Shown here one piece after another: positions 28,963-37,787 of a stretch of 49,679 bases of DNA. Both the position numbers and the translations under genes were made by a program. The DNA is taken from contig CAYLPJ010000051.1 in the NCBI GenBank assembly GCA_964385465.1, forward strand, positions 1 through 49,679. The letters run 5' to 3'. Each line of letters opens with the position of its first letter. The stretch's first letter is position 1. Under the pieces are notes generated by a model that saw only the letters and a list, made by a program, of their open reading frames with translations, did no database searches and was not told the DNA's origin. Source of the stretch: CAYLPJ01 sp964385465. GTDB taxonomy: Bacteria > Planctomycetota > Phycisphaerae > SM23-33.

Positions 28963-31900
28963 CTACCGCCCGCCGCCCGCCCCGGCCAAGGGCCCGTTGC
29001 CGCAAGAGCCCCGCCGCGGACCGGTCCCCCGGCTCCGGCGGGGGCGACCGAATCCCGACCGGACACATGCCGGGGCCCCCGCTCTCACACCTGGCATGTG
29101 ATCCATGAGCCATGACCTCTGCATTCCGGCATCCGTCGTCTCCGCGTTCCCTCGCGGCGGGTCCCGCGAGGCACGTCCCATCGCATCCAGTGTGAGGGCG
29201 AGCTTGGCCAGGTGCCAGGTATCGGCCTTGCATGCGGGGATGTCGCACCAGACGGCGAGGTCGGCGGGAGCGGCTCGCTCGATCCAAGCCCGCGCGGCGA
29301 AGGCGTCCCACGTGTTGCGGGGAAGCTGCATGCTCGCCTCCCGCGACGCCGGCGTGATCGGCCCCCACGTCAGGAACCAGTACGGGCGCAGGCGGGCGGT
29401 GTACTCCCGCACGAGCGGCCCCGCCGAGGCCGGGGCGTGGCGGCGGATCAGCCCGGCAACCTCCGGCGTGAGGTTCACCCACCGCAGGTAGTTCCGCCAG
29501 AGCCCCGGGGCCGGCTGATCGCCCGCGACGTTCCCCCGCGGGTACCGCAGCGCCGCCGCCAGCCGCGCCCGCAGCGCCGCGCGGGCGGCCGGCAGGGCCG
29601 CGGCGAGGGTGGCCTCGTCCTCGAACCGCCGGGCCAGGCGGCAGGTCGCGATCAGGGCCGCACACCGCCGGTTGCCCCAGTCGCGGTCGTCCCGCCATTG
29701 ATCGTAGCGGGGGGCCTTTCGCAGTCTCGGCCAGAGCGGGCGGACCAGGTCCCACCGCCCCGACGCGCACCCCCACAGCCACGCCGCATACGCCCGCTCG
29801 GGGCCGGGCTTGCTGCACATGCGAAAGACTCGTCCCCGGTCCGGGGGCACGCGGTACGGCTCCCGGGCCGCGCCCTCCCCGGCCCGGTAATCCCGGAGGC
29901 CGCAGATCGGGTCGGCCTTCGCCCAGCGATCCGCGACGGCCTCGATCACCGCCTTGCGGTCCCCGTCCGGCAGGTGCGGCAGGGCCCGGGCCAGGGCCAG
30001 CAGCTCTTCGCCCGGGTCGGCGTAGAAGTCCATGTAGTCCCCCGGGTGCTTGCCCCCCTGGAAGCGGTAGGGCATCCAGCGGGGCTCGGCGATGATCTCC
30101 CGGGCGGCCTCGACGAGCCGGGCCCGCAGCTTGCGCGCCGCCGGCGTGTCCGGCGGGGCGGGCGGCTCGCGTACCGGCCGGATGCACGCGTCCAGCTGGG
30201 CGTCCGGCAGGCTCGCCGCCGCCTCGGCCGCGTCGTTGTCGGGGTTGCCCCGTACCCCCGGGGGCAGCGTGATGCGGCCGGGCGTGTTGATCAGGTGGTT
30301 CTTCCAGCCCCCGGGGGGCTTGACCGAGACGTAGTCCCAGTTGACCGGCCAGGTGTCGGTGATGGTCGCGACCTCGGCATCGGAAAGCGGCTCGATGCCG
30401 GCCTCGGCAAGCGTTGCGGGCCTGGGGAACTGTGGCGGGCTGTCGGCGTGGACGAGGGCCATCACGCGGCCGTTGGCGGCGAAGACGATGCGCCCGTCGG
30501 CGACGATGACCGGCATGTTGGCGCAGGTGTGATTTCCGGTGGCGTGCTCGCCGGGGTTGCCGGCGCCGAAGCCTCGTGTCAGGTCCTCCTCGCCGGGCAG
30601 GATCGCTTCGGTCTTCCCGCGGACGATCCGGTGCAGCACGCCCATGCCGTAGCGGTGCGTGTGCGTGGTGTAGAACCGCTCGAAGCGCCCGCGGTCGCCG
30701 GCGGGGCCCGTACGGCGGAATCCGTTGAGGTGCTCGCCGTGATGGACAGCGAGGTTCAGCAGCCACGGCCCGGCGGCGGTGAGCTGGCAGGATTCGTCAC
30801 CGATCAGGTGCAAGGGCTTGCCGCTGTCAACCCGCGTCTCGTCGAAGACGGGCGCCGGCGTTCCGTCCGCCGTCGTCAGGTACGCCAGGTTCACCCATCG
30901 CTGGTAGGCGGTGAACGTGCTGGGCAGCAGGGCCAGCCACTTGGAGACGACCCGCCCGTCGGGGGCGACCAGCGGCGGTGTGAAGGCCGACTTGGCGAAG
31001 GCCGTGTACAGCACGGGCGGGGCCGGTCGCTGCCGACCGGTCTCGGGGTCGAGGACGAAGAGGCAGCGGCAGGGCGGGTCGGCCTCGATCTCCGCCCGCA
31101 GCGCGGCGGTCAGGCGGTCGAAGTAGCCCGGCCGGAGGAACACCTCGCGGGCGTGGTCGGCCATGCGGCGATTGCACTGGCGGCTGAACCGCCAGTTGGG
31201 CAGCCGGACGTACTCGCCGGGATAGCGCGTATCGGGGCGGCCGAGCCCGGCGGTGCCGAACAGCCGCCGCAGTGCCCGGTCCAGCGGGCGGCGGGCGCGG
31301 TCCCAGGCGTAGTACGGGACGGTCGTGACCATCACCGCCCCGTCCGGCGCGACCACCGGGTGGAAGCTTCGCGCCGTGACGCCGTGGAGCTTCGGCGACC
31401 GCCATTTTGCCTGCCCGGTCCGGGCGTCCACGGCGTGGACGACCATGTCCTCGCCGGTGACGTACACCACGCCGCGGCCGGGGTCCATCGCGGGGGACTG
31501 GCAGATCGGGGCACCGGCGTCGTACGTCCAGCCCGGCCCGCCGTCGGCGAGGCCGACCGCGTAGAGCACGCCGTCGCGTCCGCCGATGATGGCGAGGCCG
31601 TCGTGGGCCAGCGGGGCGTTCCAGATCGGCGCGCCGGTTCGGCGGGACCATGCGGGCTTGCCCGTGTCGGCCTCGAGGGCGACGATCCGCCCGTCCCCGC
31701 AGCCGAAGACGACGCGCCCGCCGGCTGCGCAGGCGGTGTGAAACACCGGCGCGGCGACCTCCGCCCGCCAGACGTCCCGCCCGGTCGCGGCGTCGAGGCA
31801 GTGGAAGCTCCCGCCCAGCGTGCCCAGGTAGATCCGTCCGCCGGCCTGGACGGGCTGGACGCTGGGCATCAGGCCCTCCTGGTGGAAATACCGCACCCAC

Positions 31901-32040
31901 GCCCGGCGGACCGGGGGCTCGACGGCCTCGGGCGTCGCGCCCGTGCGGAGGCAATCGTGGGCCAGCATGGGCCAGTCGCCCGCGGGGGCCCGCGCCGCCG
32001 CTGCGGCGAGCACACACGCAACACATCGCCATCGGTTCAT
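28963..32040 (-). CDS. Large secreted PQQ-propeller protein with C-terminal helical domain
   Basis: A 1025-residue protein. A signal peptide (CVACVLAAAAARAPAGDWP) leads into propeller blades with FHCLDAATGRDVWRAEVAA, VALEADTGKPAWSRRTGAP and HAVDARTGQAKWRSPKL. Further propeller strands run to about residue 560 (PVIVADGRIVFAANGRVMAL). Residues about 640-970 are helical with many Arg and Trp residues (RYPRGNVAGDQPAPGLWRN, YTARLRPYWFLTWGP) and could be an alpha/alpha-toroid; this is inference. The last ~55 residues are Gly/Arg/Pro-rich and look like run-on sequence into non-coding DNA. Its ATG overlaps the stop of the CDF gene (ATGA), and AAGGCGG precedes it. Confidence 0.8.
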   Translation of the reverse strand: MNRWRCVACVLAAAAARAPAGDWPMLAHDCLRTGATPEAVEPPVRRAWVRYFHQEGLMPSVQPVQAGGRIYLGTLGGSFHCLDAATGRDVWRAEVAAPVFHTACAAGGRVVFGCGDGRIVALEADTGKPAWSRRTGAPIWNAPLAHDGLAIIGGRDGVLYAVGLADGGPGWTYDAGAPICQSPAMDPGRGVVYVTGEDMVVHAVDARTGQAKWRSPKLHGVTARSFHPVVAPDGAVMVTTVPYYAWDRARRPLDRALRRLFGTAGLGRPDTRYPGEYVRLPNWRFSRQCNRRMADHAREVFLRPGYFDRLTAALRAEIEADPPCRCLFVLDPETGRQRPAPPVLYTAFAKSAFTPPLVAPDGRVVSKWLALLPSTFTAYQRWVNLAYLTTADGTPAPVFDETRVDSGKPLHLIGDESCQLTAAGPWLLNLAVHHGEHLNGFRRTGPAGDRGRFERFYTTHTHRYGMGVLHRIVRGKTEAILPGEEDLTRGFGAGNPGEHATGNHTCANMPVIVADGRIVFAANGRVMALVHADSPPQFPRPATLAEAGIEPLSDAEVATITDTWPVNWDYVSVKPPGGWKNHLINTPGRITLPPGVRGNPDNDAAEAAASLPDAQLDACIRPVREPPAPPDTPAARKLRARLVEAAREIIAEPRWMPYRFQGGKHPGDYMDFYADPGEELLALARALPHLPDGDRKAVIEAVADRWAKADPICGLRDYRAGEGAAREPYRVPPDRGRVFRMCSKPGPERAYAAWLWGCASGRWDLVRPLWPRLRKAPRYDQWRDDRDWGNRRCAALIATCRLARRFEDEATLAAALPAARAALRARLAAALRYPRGNVAGDQPAPGLWRNYLRWVNLTPEVAGLIRRHAPASAGPLVREYTARLRPYWFLTWGPITPASREASMQLPRNTWDAFAARAWIERAAPADLAVWCDIPACKADTWHLAKLALTLDAMGRASRDPPRGNAETTDAGMQRSWLMDHMPGVRAGAPACVRSGFGRPRRSRGTGPRRGSCGNGPLAGAGGGR

Positions 32041-32963
32041 GAAGTCCGCCTTCTCTGGTCGGCATCGTCGGGCTCGACGTGGACGACGGCCTCGACGACG
32101 TCCGGGTGGGCCTCGCGGACGGACCGCTGGACGGCGGAGGCGATGTCGTGGCCCTCGCGGACCGTCAGCTCGGGGTCCACGAGCACGTGAATGTCCATCA
32201 TGACCTTCCCCCCCAGTTGCCGGGCGCGGACGGCGTGGTGGCTTCGCACGCCCTCGGTGCCCTCCACGGCACGTTCGATGGTGGCCAGCGTTGCGGCCGC
32301 GGGGGCGCGGTCGATGAGCTCGCCGGCGGCGCCGCGAAGAATGCCCAGCGCTGCGACCGCCAGGAACGCCGACAGCACCAGGGCCGTCAGGGCGTCGATG
32401 AACTGCCACTGCGCCCCCCCGATCGCCACGACGGCCAGTCCCACGGCCGCGGTGATCGACGAGACCGCGTCGCTGCGGTGGTGCCAGGCGTTGGCGACGA
32501 TCGACGGGTCCCCGGTTCGCCGTCCGACGCGGCGGGTCATCCGGAACAGGGCCTCCTTGACCGGCACGGTCAGCAGGGCCATCCCCAGCGGGACGGGGCC
32601 CCGGACGGGCTCGACGCCGCGGCGGAAGCTCATCACCGCCTGCCAGGCGATCGACCCGGCCGCCACCAGCAGCATCGAGCCGACGAACATCGCCACCAAC
32701 GTGGCCACGCGTCGGTGCCCGTAGGGATGGCAGCGGTCGGCGGGCTTGGCGGATGCGCCGACCCCCGCCAACACCGCCGCGTCGGTCGCCAGGTCCGTGC
32801 CGCTGTGAAAGCCGTCGGCGAGGATCGCCTGGCTGCCGAAGAGCAGGCCGACGGCGATTTTCCCGGCGGCGAGGGTGGCGTTGGCGGCGAGCCCCAGCCA
32901 GGTGACCGCGCGAGGCGAGAGCCCGCCGGGGCCTCCGCGGTCGGCGTGGTCTGGCGGCGCCAC
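32037..32963 (-). CDS. Cation diffusion facilitator (CDF) metal efflux transporter
   Basis: A 308-residue membrane protein of normal CDF length. The metal-site motifs are present on two membrane helices: ADGFHSGTDLATD in the second and NAWHHRSDAVSS in the fifth (the H-x-x-x-D pairs). Six membrane segments are followed by a cytoplasmic C-terminal domain with the ferredoxin-like pattern VRSHHAVRARQLGGKVMMDIHVLVDP. It exports Zn2+, Fe2+ or a similar ion; the substrate cannot be told from sequence. The start is a GTG two bases after the acylphosphatase stop codon, and the stop overlaps the next ATG, so the three genes are tightly packed. Confidence 0.93.
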   Translation of the reverse strand: MAPPDHADRGGPGGLSPRAVTWLGLAANATLAAGKIAVGLLFGSQAILADGFHSGTDLATDAAVLAGVGASAKPADRCHPYGHRRVATLVAMFVGSMLLVAAGSIAWQAVMSFRRGVEPVRGPVPLGMALLTVPVKEALFRMTRRVGRRTGDPSIVANAWHHRSDAVSSITAAVGLAVVAIGGAQWQFIDALTALVLSAFLAVAALGILRGAAGELIDRAPAAATLATIERAVEGTEGVRSHHAVRARQLGGKVMMDIHVLVDPELTVREGHDIASAVQRSVREAHPDVVEAVVHVEPDDADQRRRTS

Positions 32964-32964
32964 G

Positions 32965-33240
32965 TCAGTACCTCACGTCGAAGGAACGGAACTGCCCGGT
33001 GACCTGGCCGCGCTGCTCGTTGCGGTCGCGGATATGGTGGCCCATGCGGTCGGCGAGGTCGTCGAGGAAGGCGTCGATCTCGGCGGATTCGCCCTCGGCG
33101 ACGACCTCGACCGTGCCGTCGGGCAGGTTGCGCACGAAGCCGGTCACGTCGGGTCCGCCGGCGGCGCGGCAGGCGGTGAAGCGGAACCCCACGCCCTGGA
33201 CGTTGCCCTTGAAGATGACGCGTCGGCGTTCTTTGGCCAT
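32965..33240 (-). CDS. acyP: Acylphosphatase
   Basis: A 91-residue enzyme of standard length that hydrolyses acyl phosphates. The signature FKGNVQGVGFRFTACRAA contains the catalytic Arg, and GFVRNLPDGTVEVVAEGE contains the catalytic Asn. GAGGTGG lies before the ATG. It is the first gene of a minus-strand run with the CDF transporter and a PQQ protein, and is divergent from the GalU-like gene with a 117-base gap between the two start codons. Confidence 0.95.
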   Translation of the reverse strand: MAKERRRVIFKGNVQGVGFRFTACRAAGGPDVTGFVRNLPDGTVEVVAEGESAEIDAFLDDLADRMGHHIRDRNEQRGQVTGQFRSFDVRY

Positions 33241-33280
33241 GGAACCCACCTCGGGGGCATTGTAGGGCGCGCCCGGGGGC

Positions 33281-33308
33281 TTCACAACGGCCCCGCGGCG
33301 GCGATAAT
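33281..33308 (+). promoter_or_regulatory. Promoter of the GalU-like gene
   Basis: TTCACA (33281-33286), 16-base spacer, GATAAT (33303-33308); each hexamer matches 5 of 6 of the consensus. The ATG lies 50 bases downstream, with AGAGGAG between. Confidence 0.55.
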
Positions 33309-33357
33309 GCTGCTGCCCGCCACCGGCCCCCGGCCGGGCGGGCAGAGGAGATCGCCC

Positions 33358-34227
33358 ATGAAGCCCAAGCAGCGCATCGTCACCAAGGCCGTCATCCCCG
33401 TCGCCGGGCTGGGCACTCGGATGGGGCCGATCACCCGTTCGGTGCCCAAGGCCCTGTTCCCGCTGGTGGATTCCCGCGGGCGCCTGCGGCCGATCGTCCA
33501 CCACGCCTGCCTCGAGGCCTCCGCCGCGGGGATCGACCGGGTCGGGCTGATCGTTTCCGGGCAGAGCACGGACCTGCTGCACAAGTATTTCGCGGCCGCG
33601 AGCAAGGCCTCGGCGGTGGATCTTCCGGTGAACGTGGAGTTCATCAACCAGCCGGCGCCGCGGGGGCTGGGGGATGCGCTGTCGCACGCGGAGTACTTCG
33701 TCGGGGGCGATCCGTTCCTGATGCTGCTGGGGGACTACGTGTGGGTGGCGGACTCGGCCTCGCGCCCGTGCGCGGCGCAGGTGGTGGAGGCCTACGCCGA
33801 GCACCGCGGCGCGGCGATGGTGGGGATGCAGGTCGTCGGAGAGGACGTTCTGGAGAAGGTCGGCGTCGCCCGCGGGCGGATGCTGGGCGGCGGCGTCTAC
33901 GCATGCGACGACATCGCCGAGAAGCCCGACGCGGCCACGGCGAGGCAGCGCCTGGTCAGCACGGACCTGCCGGAGGGGCAGTACCTCGCCCATGCGGGGA
34001 TCTACCTGTTCACGCCGGAGATCTTCGACTGCCTCCGCGAGCTGGCCGGGGCATACCGCCCGGCCGGCGAGGAGATCCAGCTCACCGACGCCCAGGCGAT
34101 CCTGCTGCGGCGGCACCCGGAGGGGTACCACCTCGCCCGCATCGCCGGGCGGTGCATCGACGCGGGCAACCCAGAGGACTACGCCGCCGCCTTCGCCGCG
34201 GTACGCGAGGCGCCCTGCCATACGTAG
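33358..34227 (+). CDS. galU: GalU-like sugar-1-phosphate nucleotidyltransferase
   Basis: A 289-residue protein with the nucleotidyltransferase signature KAVIPVAGLGTRMGPITR followed by VPKALFPLVDSRGRLRPIVH and the metal-binding LLGDYVWV. GYHLARIAGRCIDAGNPEDY near the end is the GalU-type closing motif. The most likely reaction is UTP + glucose-1-phosphate to UDP-glucose, for glycan and envelope synthesis. Some residues differ from textbook GalU, so another sugar phosphate is possible. AGAGGAG precedes the ATG, and upstream in-frame codons lack a family match. Confidence 0.88.
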   Translation: MKPKQRIVTKAVIPVAGLGTRMGPITRSVPKALFPLVDSRGRLRPIVHHACLEASAAGIDRVGLIVSGQSTDLLHKYFAAASKASAVDLPVNVEFINQPAPRGLGDALSHAEYFVGGDPFLMLLGDYVWVADSASRPCAAQVVEAYAEHRGAAMVGMQVVGEDVLEKVGVARGRMLGGGVYACDDIAEKPDAATARQRLVSTDLPEGQYLAHAGIYLFTPEIFDCLRELAGAYRPAGEEIQLTDAQAILLRRHPEGYHLARIAGRCIDAGNPEDYAAAFAAVREAPCHT

Positions 34228-34386
34228 TCGCCCGTGTTCGGTTGCCGGCGGCCCGTGCGGAGAGGCCCCGTGTCGCCCCTCGCGGTCGCCCGCCGGCGAC
34301 CGGTGCGCCGGCCGACTGAGCACTGGCCGATTCGGCGGTTCTCCCGTAAGATGGGAGCTCGATTTTCTCGTGTGCAGGAGCCCGAC

Positions 34387-35280
34387 ATGGCCGAGTGCGA
34401 CGCCAAGGAACCGAAGCCGCAGAAGGTGTGGATGGACGGCGAGCTGGTGGACGCCGCCGACGCGAAGCTGTCGGTCTGGGACCATGGCTGCCTCTACGGC
34501 GACGGGGTGTTCGAGGGCATTCGCGTCTACGGCGGGCGGATCTTCGAGTGCCAGGCCCACGTCGAGAGGCTCTTCGAGTCCGCGCGGCACATCCGGCTGG
34601 CGATCCCCTACACCAAGCAGGAGATCGTCGAGGCCATGCAGGAGGCCATCAGCGCCAACGGCATCGTCGAGGGCTACATCCGCCTGGTCGTCACCCGCGG
34701 GCCGGGCACGCTCGGGCTCAACCCCTTCCTGTGCTGCCGCCCGGTCGTGTTTGTCATCGCCGACCAGATCGCGCTGTACCCGAAGGAGATGTACGACAAC
34801 GGCATGGCGGTCATCATCGCCAGGACGCGCCGCCGTTCCCCGGCCATGCTGCCCTCGGAGGTCAAGAGCCTCAACTACCTCAACAACATCCTGGCCAAGA
34901 TCGAGGCCATCGACGCCGGCGTCGCCGAGGCCATCATGCTCAACGAGGCCGGCAACGTCGCAGAGTGCACCGGCGACAACCTCTTCATCGTCGAAGGCGG
35001 GCGCGTCGTCACGCCCCCGCTGGCGGCCAGCATTTTGCCCGGGATCACCCGCGCCTTCGTCATCCGCATCGCCGGGCAGCTCGGGCTCGACGTCGCCGAG
35101 GAGACCGTCACCGTCGAGCGCCTCCGGGCGGCCGACGAGTGCTTTCTGACCGGCACGGCGGCGGAGGTTATCGCGGTGACGCGCATCGACGAGGACCCCG
35201 TCGGCGACGGCGCCGCCGGGCCGATCACACAGAAGCTCAACGCCGCCTTCCGCGAGCACATCGCCTCGGGCAAGTGGTGA
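34387..35280 (+). CDS. ilvE: Branched-chain amino acid aminotransferase
   Basis: A 297-residue fold-type IV PLP enzyme. Family landmarks are VWMDGELVDAADAKLSVWDH, GDGVFEGIRVYGGRIF, RLVVTRGPGTLGLNP, the PLP lysine in VKSLNYLNNILAKIEA, and NEAGNVAECTGDNLFIV. It performs the last step of leucine, isoleucine and valine synthesis with glutamate as amino donor. D-amino-acid transaminase and ADC lyase share the fold, but GLNP and VKSLNYLNN favour IlvE. The ATG at 34387 has AGGAG upstream. It follows the GalU-like gene after a 159-base gap and converges on the gene at 35309. Confidence 0.93.
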   Translation: MAECDAKEPKPQKVWMDGELVDAADAKLSVWDHGCLYGDGVFEGIRVYGGRIFECQAHVERLFESARHIRLAIPYTKQEIVEAMQEAISANGIVEGYIRLVVTRGPGTLGLNPFLCCRPVVFVIADQIALYPKEMYDNGMAVIIARTRRRSPAMLPSEVKSLNYLNNILAKIEAIDAGVAEAIMLNEAGNVAECTGDNLFIVEGGRVVTPPLAASILPGITRAFVIRIAGQLGLDVAEETVTVERLRAADECFLTGTAAEVIAVTRIDEDPVGDGAAGPITQKLNAAFREHIASGKW

Positions 35281-35308
35281 GGGGCACCGTGCGGGGGGGC
35301 GGAGCGTC

Positions 35309-36427
35309 TTACGGCTCGACCCACACGCGGAGGTTGCCCGCGCAGGGGCCCCAGCGGCGGGTGGGCACGGCCCAGGGGTGGGCGGCGACGTACACGCGCG
35401 GCGGCGGGCCGCGCCAGTTGTCGTCGATGCGCACGCCCTCGACGTGGTAGTGGGCGGCGTCCGGGCGGAGCCACGCCTTGCCCGCCCACAGCCGCGAGTG
35501 CGCGGCGGCGAACCGCCATTGCGTCCACTGACCGGCGCGGTCGGCACGGGCAAGCGGGGAGCGGGCGACCAGCGTGTCGGGTCGGCCGTCGCCGGTGGTG
35601 TCGGCGTAGGCGACGTAGTAGAACGCCCCGGTCAGCCCCGCCTCGGGGTGGGCCATCGAGACGCGGACGTGCCGCCGCGCGCCCTGCCCCGGCGGGACGG
35701 GCCAGACCTGCACCCGGTGGCCCAGGGCCGCCACGCGGTCGGTCGGGCGGACGATCCCCGCCGCCGCCGGCCTGGCCGGCGCGGCGTCGGCGGGGGTGAC
35801 CTTGCCCGTCGCCTCGGCCGGGGGCGCCGCCGCGGCGCCGCCCGGGAGCCCGCGCGTGGTGGTCAGGATGTCCCGCACGGCCGAGCAGAGCTCGCGGCGG
35901 GCCTCGGCGAGCGCGGCGGCGGGGGGGGTGTTGGCGTCGAGGGCCTTTGCGGCCGCGGCGAGCTTCGCCTCGGTCTCCAGCAGGTTCGAGGCGAGCTTCA
36001 GCAGCCGGCCCCGGGTGGCGAGCATGTCCGGGAGGTTCGCGTCCGGCGCGGGCCGGGGCCGCCCGGAGGCCTCGGCGGGGGCGGGCTTGTCCTCGGGCGC
36101 CACCCAGGCCGAGCCGTTCCACCTCATGTCCGTCCGGTACGTCTGCCCGCGGCTGACGAGCGTCAGCGGCTGGGGGCCGGTCGAGAGGATCTCGTACCCC
36201 CGGTCGCCCTGCTCGGCCCGGACCACCCGCAGCACGCGGGCGATGCCCCGGTTCGTCTTCGGCACGGCCGGGAGGTCTGCGGTCCGCCCGTTGGTGTAGG
36301 TAACCTGGTAGAAGACGGTGCGTGCGTCCTCGGCGGCCCCGGCGGCCGCCGCGGCGGCCAGCAGGACCGCGATGCCCGCCAGCCAGGCCAGCCACCACCC
36401 CGCCCGTTCGATCGCATAGGTCGTCAT
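35309..36427 (-). CDS. Secreted protein of unknown function
   Basis: A 372-residue protein with an N-terminal signal (GWWLAWLAGIAVLLAAAAAA, about residues 10-29). The mature part starts with a small beta domain (ARTVFYQVTYTNGRTADLPA). An Ala-rich helical segment follows, then a Pro/Ala linker. The C-terminal domain (residues about 245-372) has VRVSMAHPEAGLTGAFYYVAY and the calcium-loop-like ADTTGDGRPDTLV. I do not recognise a named family. AGGAG lies seven bases before the ATG at 36427; a Met five codons upstream overlaps that site and is less likely. A TACAAT box at 36468-36463 may be its -10. Confidence 0.7.
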   Translation of the reverse strand: MTTYAIERAGWWLAWLAGIAVLLAAAAAAGAAEDARTVFYQVTYTNGRTADLPAVPKTNRGIARVLRVVRAEQGDRGYEILSTGPQPLTLVSRGQTYRTDMRWNGSAWVAPEDKPAPAEASGRPRPAPDANLPDMLATRGRLLKLASNLLETEAKLAAAAKALDANTPPAAALAEARRELCSAVRDILTTTRGLPGGAAAAPPAEATGKVTPADAAPARPAAAGIVRPTDRVAALGHRVQVWPVPPGQGARRHVRVSMAHPEAGLTGAFYYVAYADTTGDGRPDTLVARSPLARADRAGQWTQWRFAAAHSRLWAGKAWLRPDAAHYHVEGVRIDDNWRGPPPRVYVAAHPWAVPTRRWGPCAGNLRVWVEP

Positions 36428-36468
36428 CGTCGCGCTCCTCATGTTCGCGCGGTCTCCCCCATATTGTA

Positions 36469-36678
36469 TCGGCAGACGGCGGCCGGACTTTGCGGGCTTC
36501 GGGGCGGACGGCGGCGGGACGACCCCTACATCCCGGAGACAGATCTCAAATCTCACCTGTCAAACCGGATAGTCACATCTGGAATATGACATCGGGAACC
36601 TGGCATCCGGCCTCCGTGGCCTGACACCCATATGCAATGGGGAATATGAGGTATGGAACTCAATCCCCTTCCCTCCCT
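36469..36678. other. Lower-G+C intergenic stretch with repeat-like text
   Basis: Bases about 36535-36665 are clearly less G+C-rich than the surroundings and carry no gene. The stretch includes GACAGATCTCAAATCTCACC, a short inverted pair GACAG/CTGTC, and short echoes such as GGAATATGA at 36592 and 36641. It may be a degenerate member of a dispersed non-coding family. No promoter or terminator is clear. Confidence 0.4.
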
Positions 36679-37713
36679 TTAGGCCTTTTCGGACCGGCCG
36701 GCGGCGGCCCGGCCGCGGTCGAAGAGGTAGGTCGGCAGAGACTTCCACACTCCGGCGGGCCGGTAGAGGCTCTCGACCTCGCCGCGGCAGTTGTACCAGC
36801 AGGCCCGGCAGGGGTTGTCGCGGGAGGCGGCCCGGAGGCGCTGGTGGATGATCGACGCGCTGTCTCGGTAGAGGTTGGCGACGGGGCGGTCGCGCCGCTC
36901 GACGCAGATGGCGACGTCGCCGGTGGAGTCGATGTTGAAGAATGCCCGCCCGGCGAGGCAGCCGGGGACGCCGCCGGCGAGGAAGGCGTCGAACTGCCCG
37001 AGGTAGCTGGGGTTGGACAGGAAGTTGCCCCACTGCCGCCGCAGCTCCAGCAGCCGCGGGCCGACGGGGCCGTCGTTGTGGACGAACCGCCGGCTGCCGG
37101 TCTTGAGCTGCCCGTAGGGCTGGACCATGAAGTACGCCTCGCGTTGGGCGGCCATCTCGACGAGCCGGGGGATGTCGTCGATGTTCTCGTCCAGCAGGAC
37201 GGTCATGACGTTGACGCGCTGCCACTTGTGGACGCGGGCGGCCCCGAGCAGCTCGACGGCCCGCCAGGCCTGCCTCCACGCCCCGTCCATGCCCCGGGCG
37301 GCGTCGTGGCGTGCGGGGTCGGCGTAGTCGATGCTGACCGACACGCCCCAGACGCCGGCGCGCATCAGGTCGCGGGCGGAATCCGGGGTGACGAACCAGC
37401 CGTTGGTGGTCACGAAGGGGAAGTGGACCTTGCCGACGGCCTCGACGATCTCCGGCAGGTCGGTCCGCAGCATGGGCTCGCCGCCGGCGAGGGAGATCAG
37501 CAGTGTTCCGTACCCCGCGAGCTTGCGCGCGCCGTCGGCGTAGTCGGCGACGGTCGGCTCCGGCCGGCGGCCCATGGGGTCGCACCAGTAGTGGCAGAAC
37601 CGGCAGCGGAAGTTGCAGCGGTAAGTCACCTGCCAGGCGCACCAGATCGGGTGCCTGCTCGCCCAGGCGCGGAAGAGCCTGGCCTTCTTGGCTGAGGGGG
37701 ACAACGGCCGCAT
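36679..37713 (-). CDS. Radical SAM protein
   Basis: A 344-residue enzyme with the iron-sulfur motif CNFRCRFC (Cys33, Cys37, Cys40) and the AdoMet-binding SLAGGEP (about 74-80). VSVSIDYADPARHDAARGM is the following barrel strand. The C-terminal part has further cysteines (GCLAG, AICVERRD, NPCRACWYNCRGE) that could bind an auxiliary cluster, as in SPASM-type members. The substrate is unknown. No peptide precursor or known cofactor gene lies nearby, so I leave it unnamed. AAGGAAG lies just before the ATG. Confidence 0.9.
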   Translation of the reverse strand: MRPLSPSAKKARLFRAWASRHPIWCAWQVTYRCNFRCRFCHYWCDPMGRRPEPTVADYADGARKLAGYGTLLISLAGGEPMLRTDLPEIVEAVGKVHFPFVTTNGWFVTPDSARDLMRAGVWGVSVSIDYADPARHDAARGMDGAWRQAWRAVELLGAARVHKWQRVNVMTVLLDENIDDIPRLVEMAAQREAYFMVQPYGQLKTGSRRFVHNDGPVGPRLLELRRQWGNFLSNPSYLGQFDAFLAGGVPGCLAGRAFFNIDSTGDVAICVERRDRPVANLYRDSASIIHQRLRAASRDNPCRACWYNCRGEVESLYRPAGVWKSLPTYLFDRGRAAAGRSEKA

Positions 37714-37787
37714 CTTCCTTGGATAGCCTGTCCGCCCCGGCCAGTCAAGCCCTTACCCAACCGGGCCTCCCGCCGGGCCGCCCCCCG

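Noticed and set aside
36679..37713. Radical SAM enzyme of a ribosomal-peptide (RiPP) cluster
   Set aside because: No small precursor peptide, transporter or recognition-domain gene lies nearby, and the flanking genes are unrelated.
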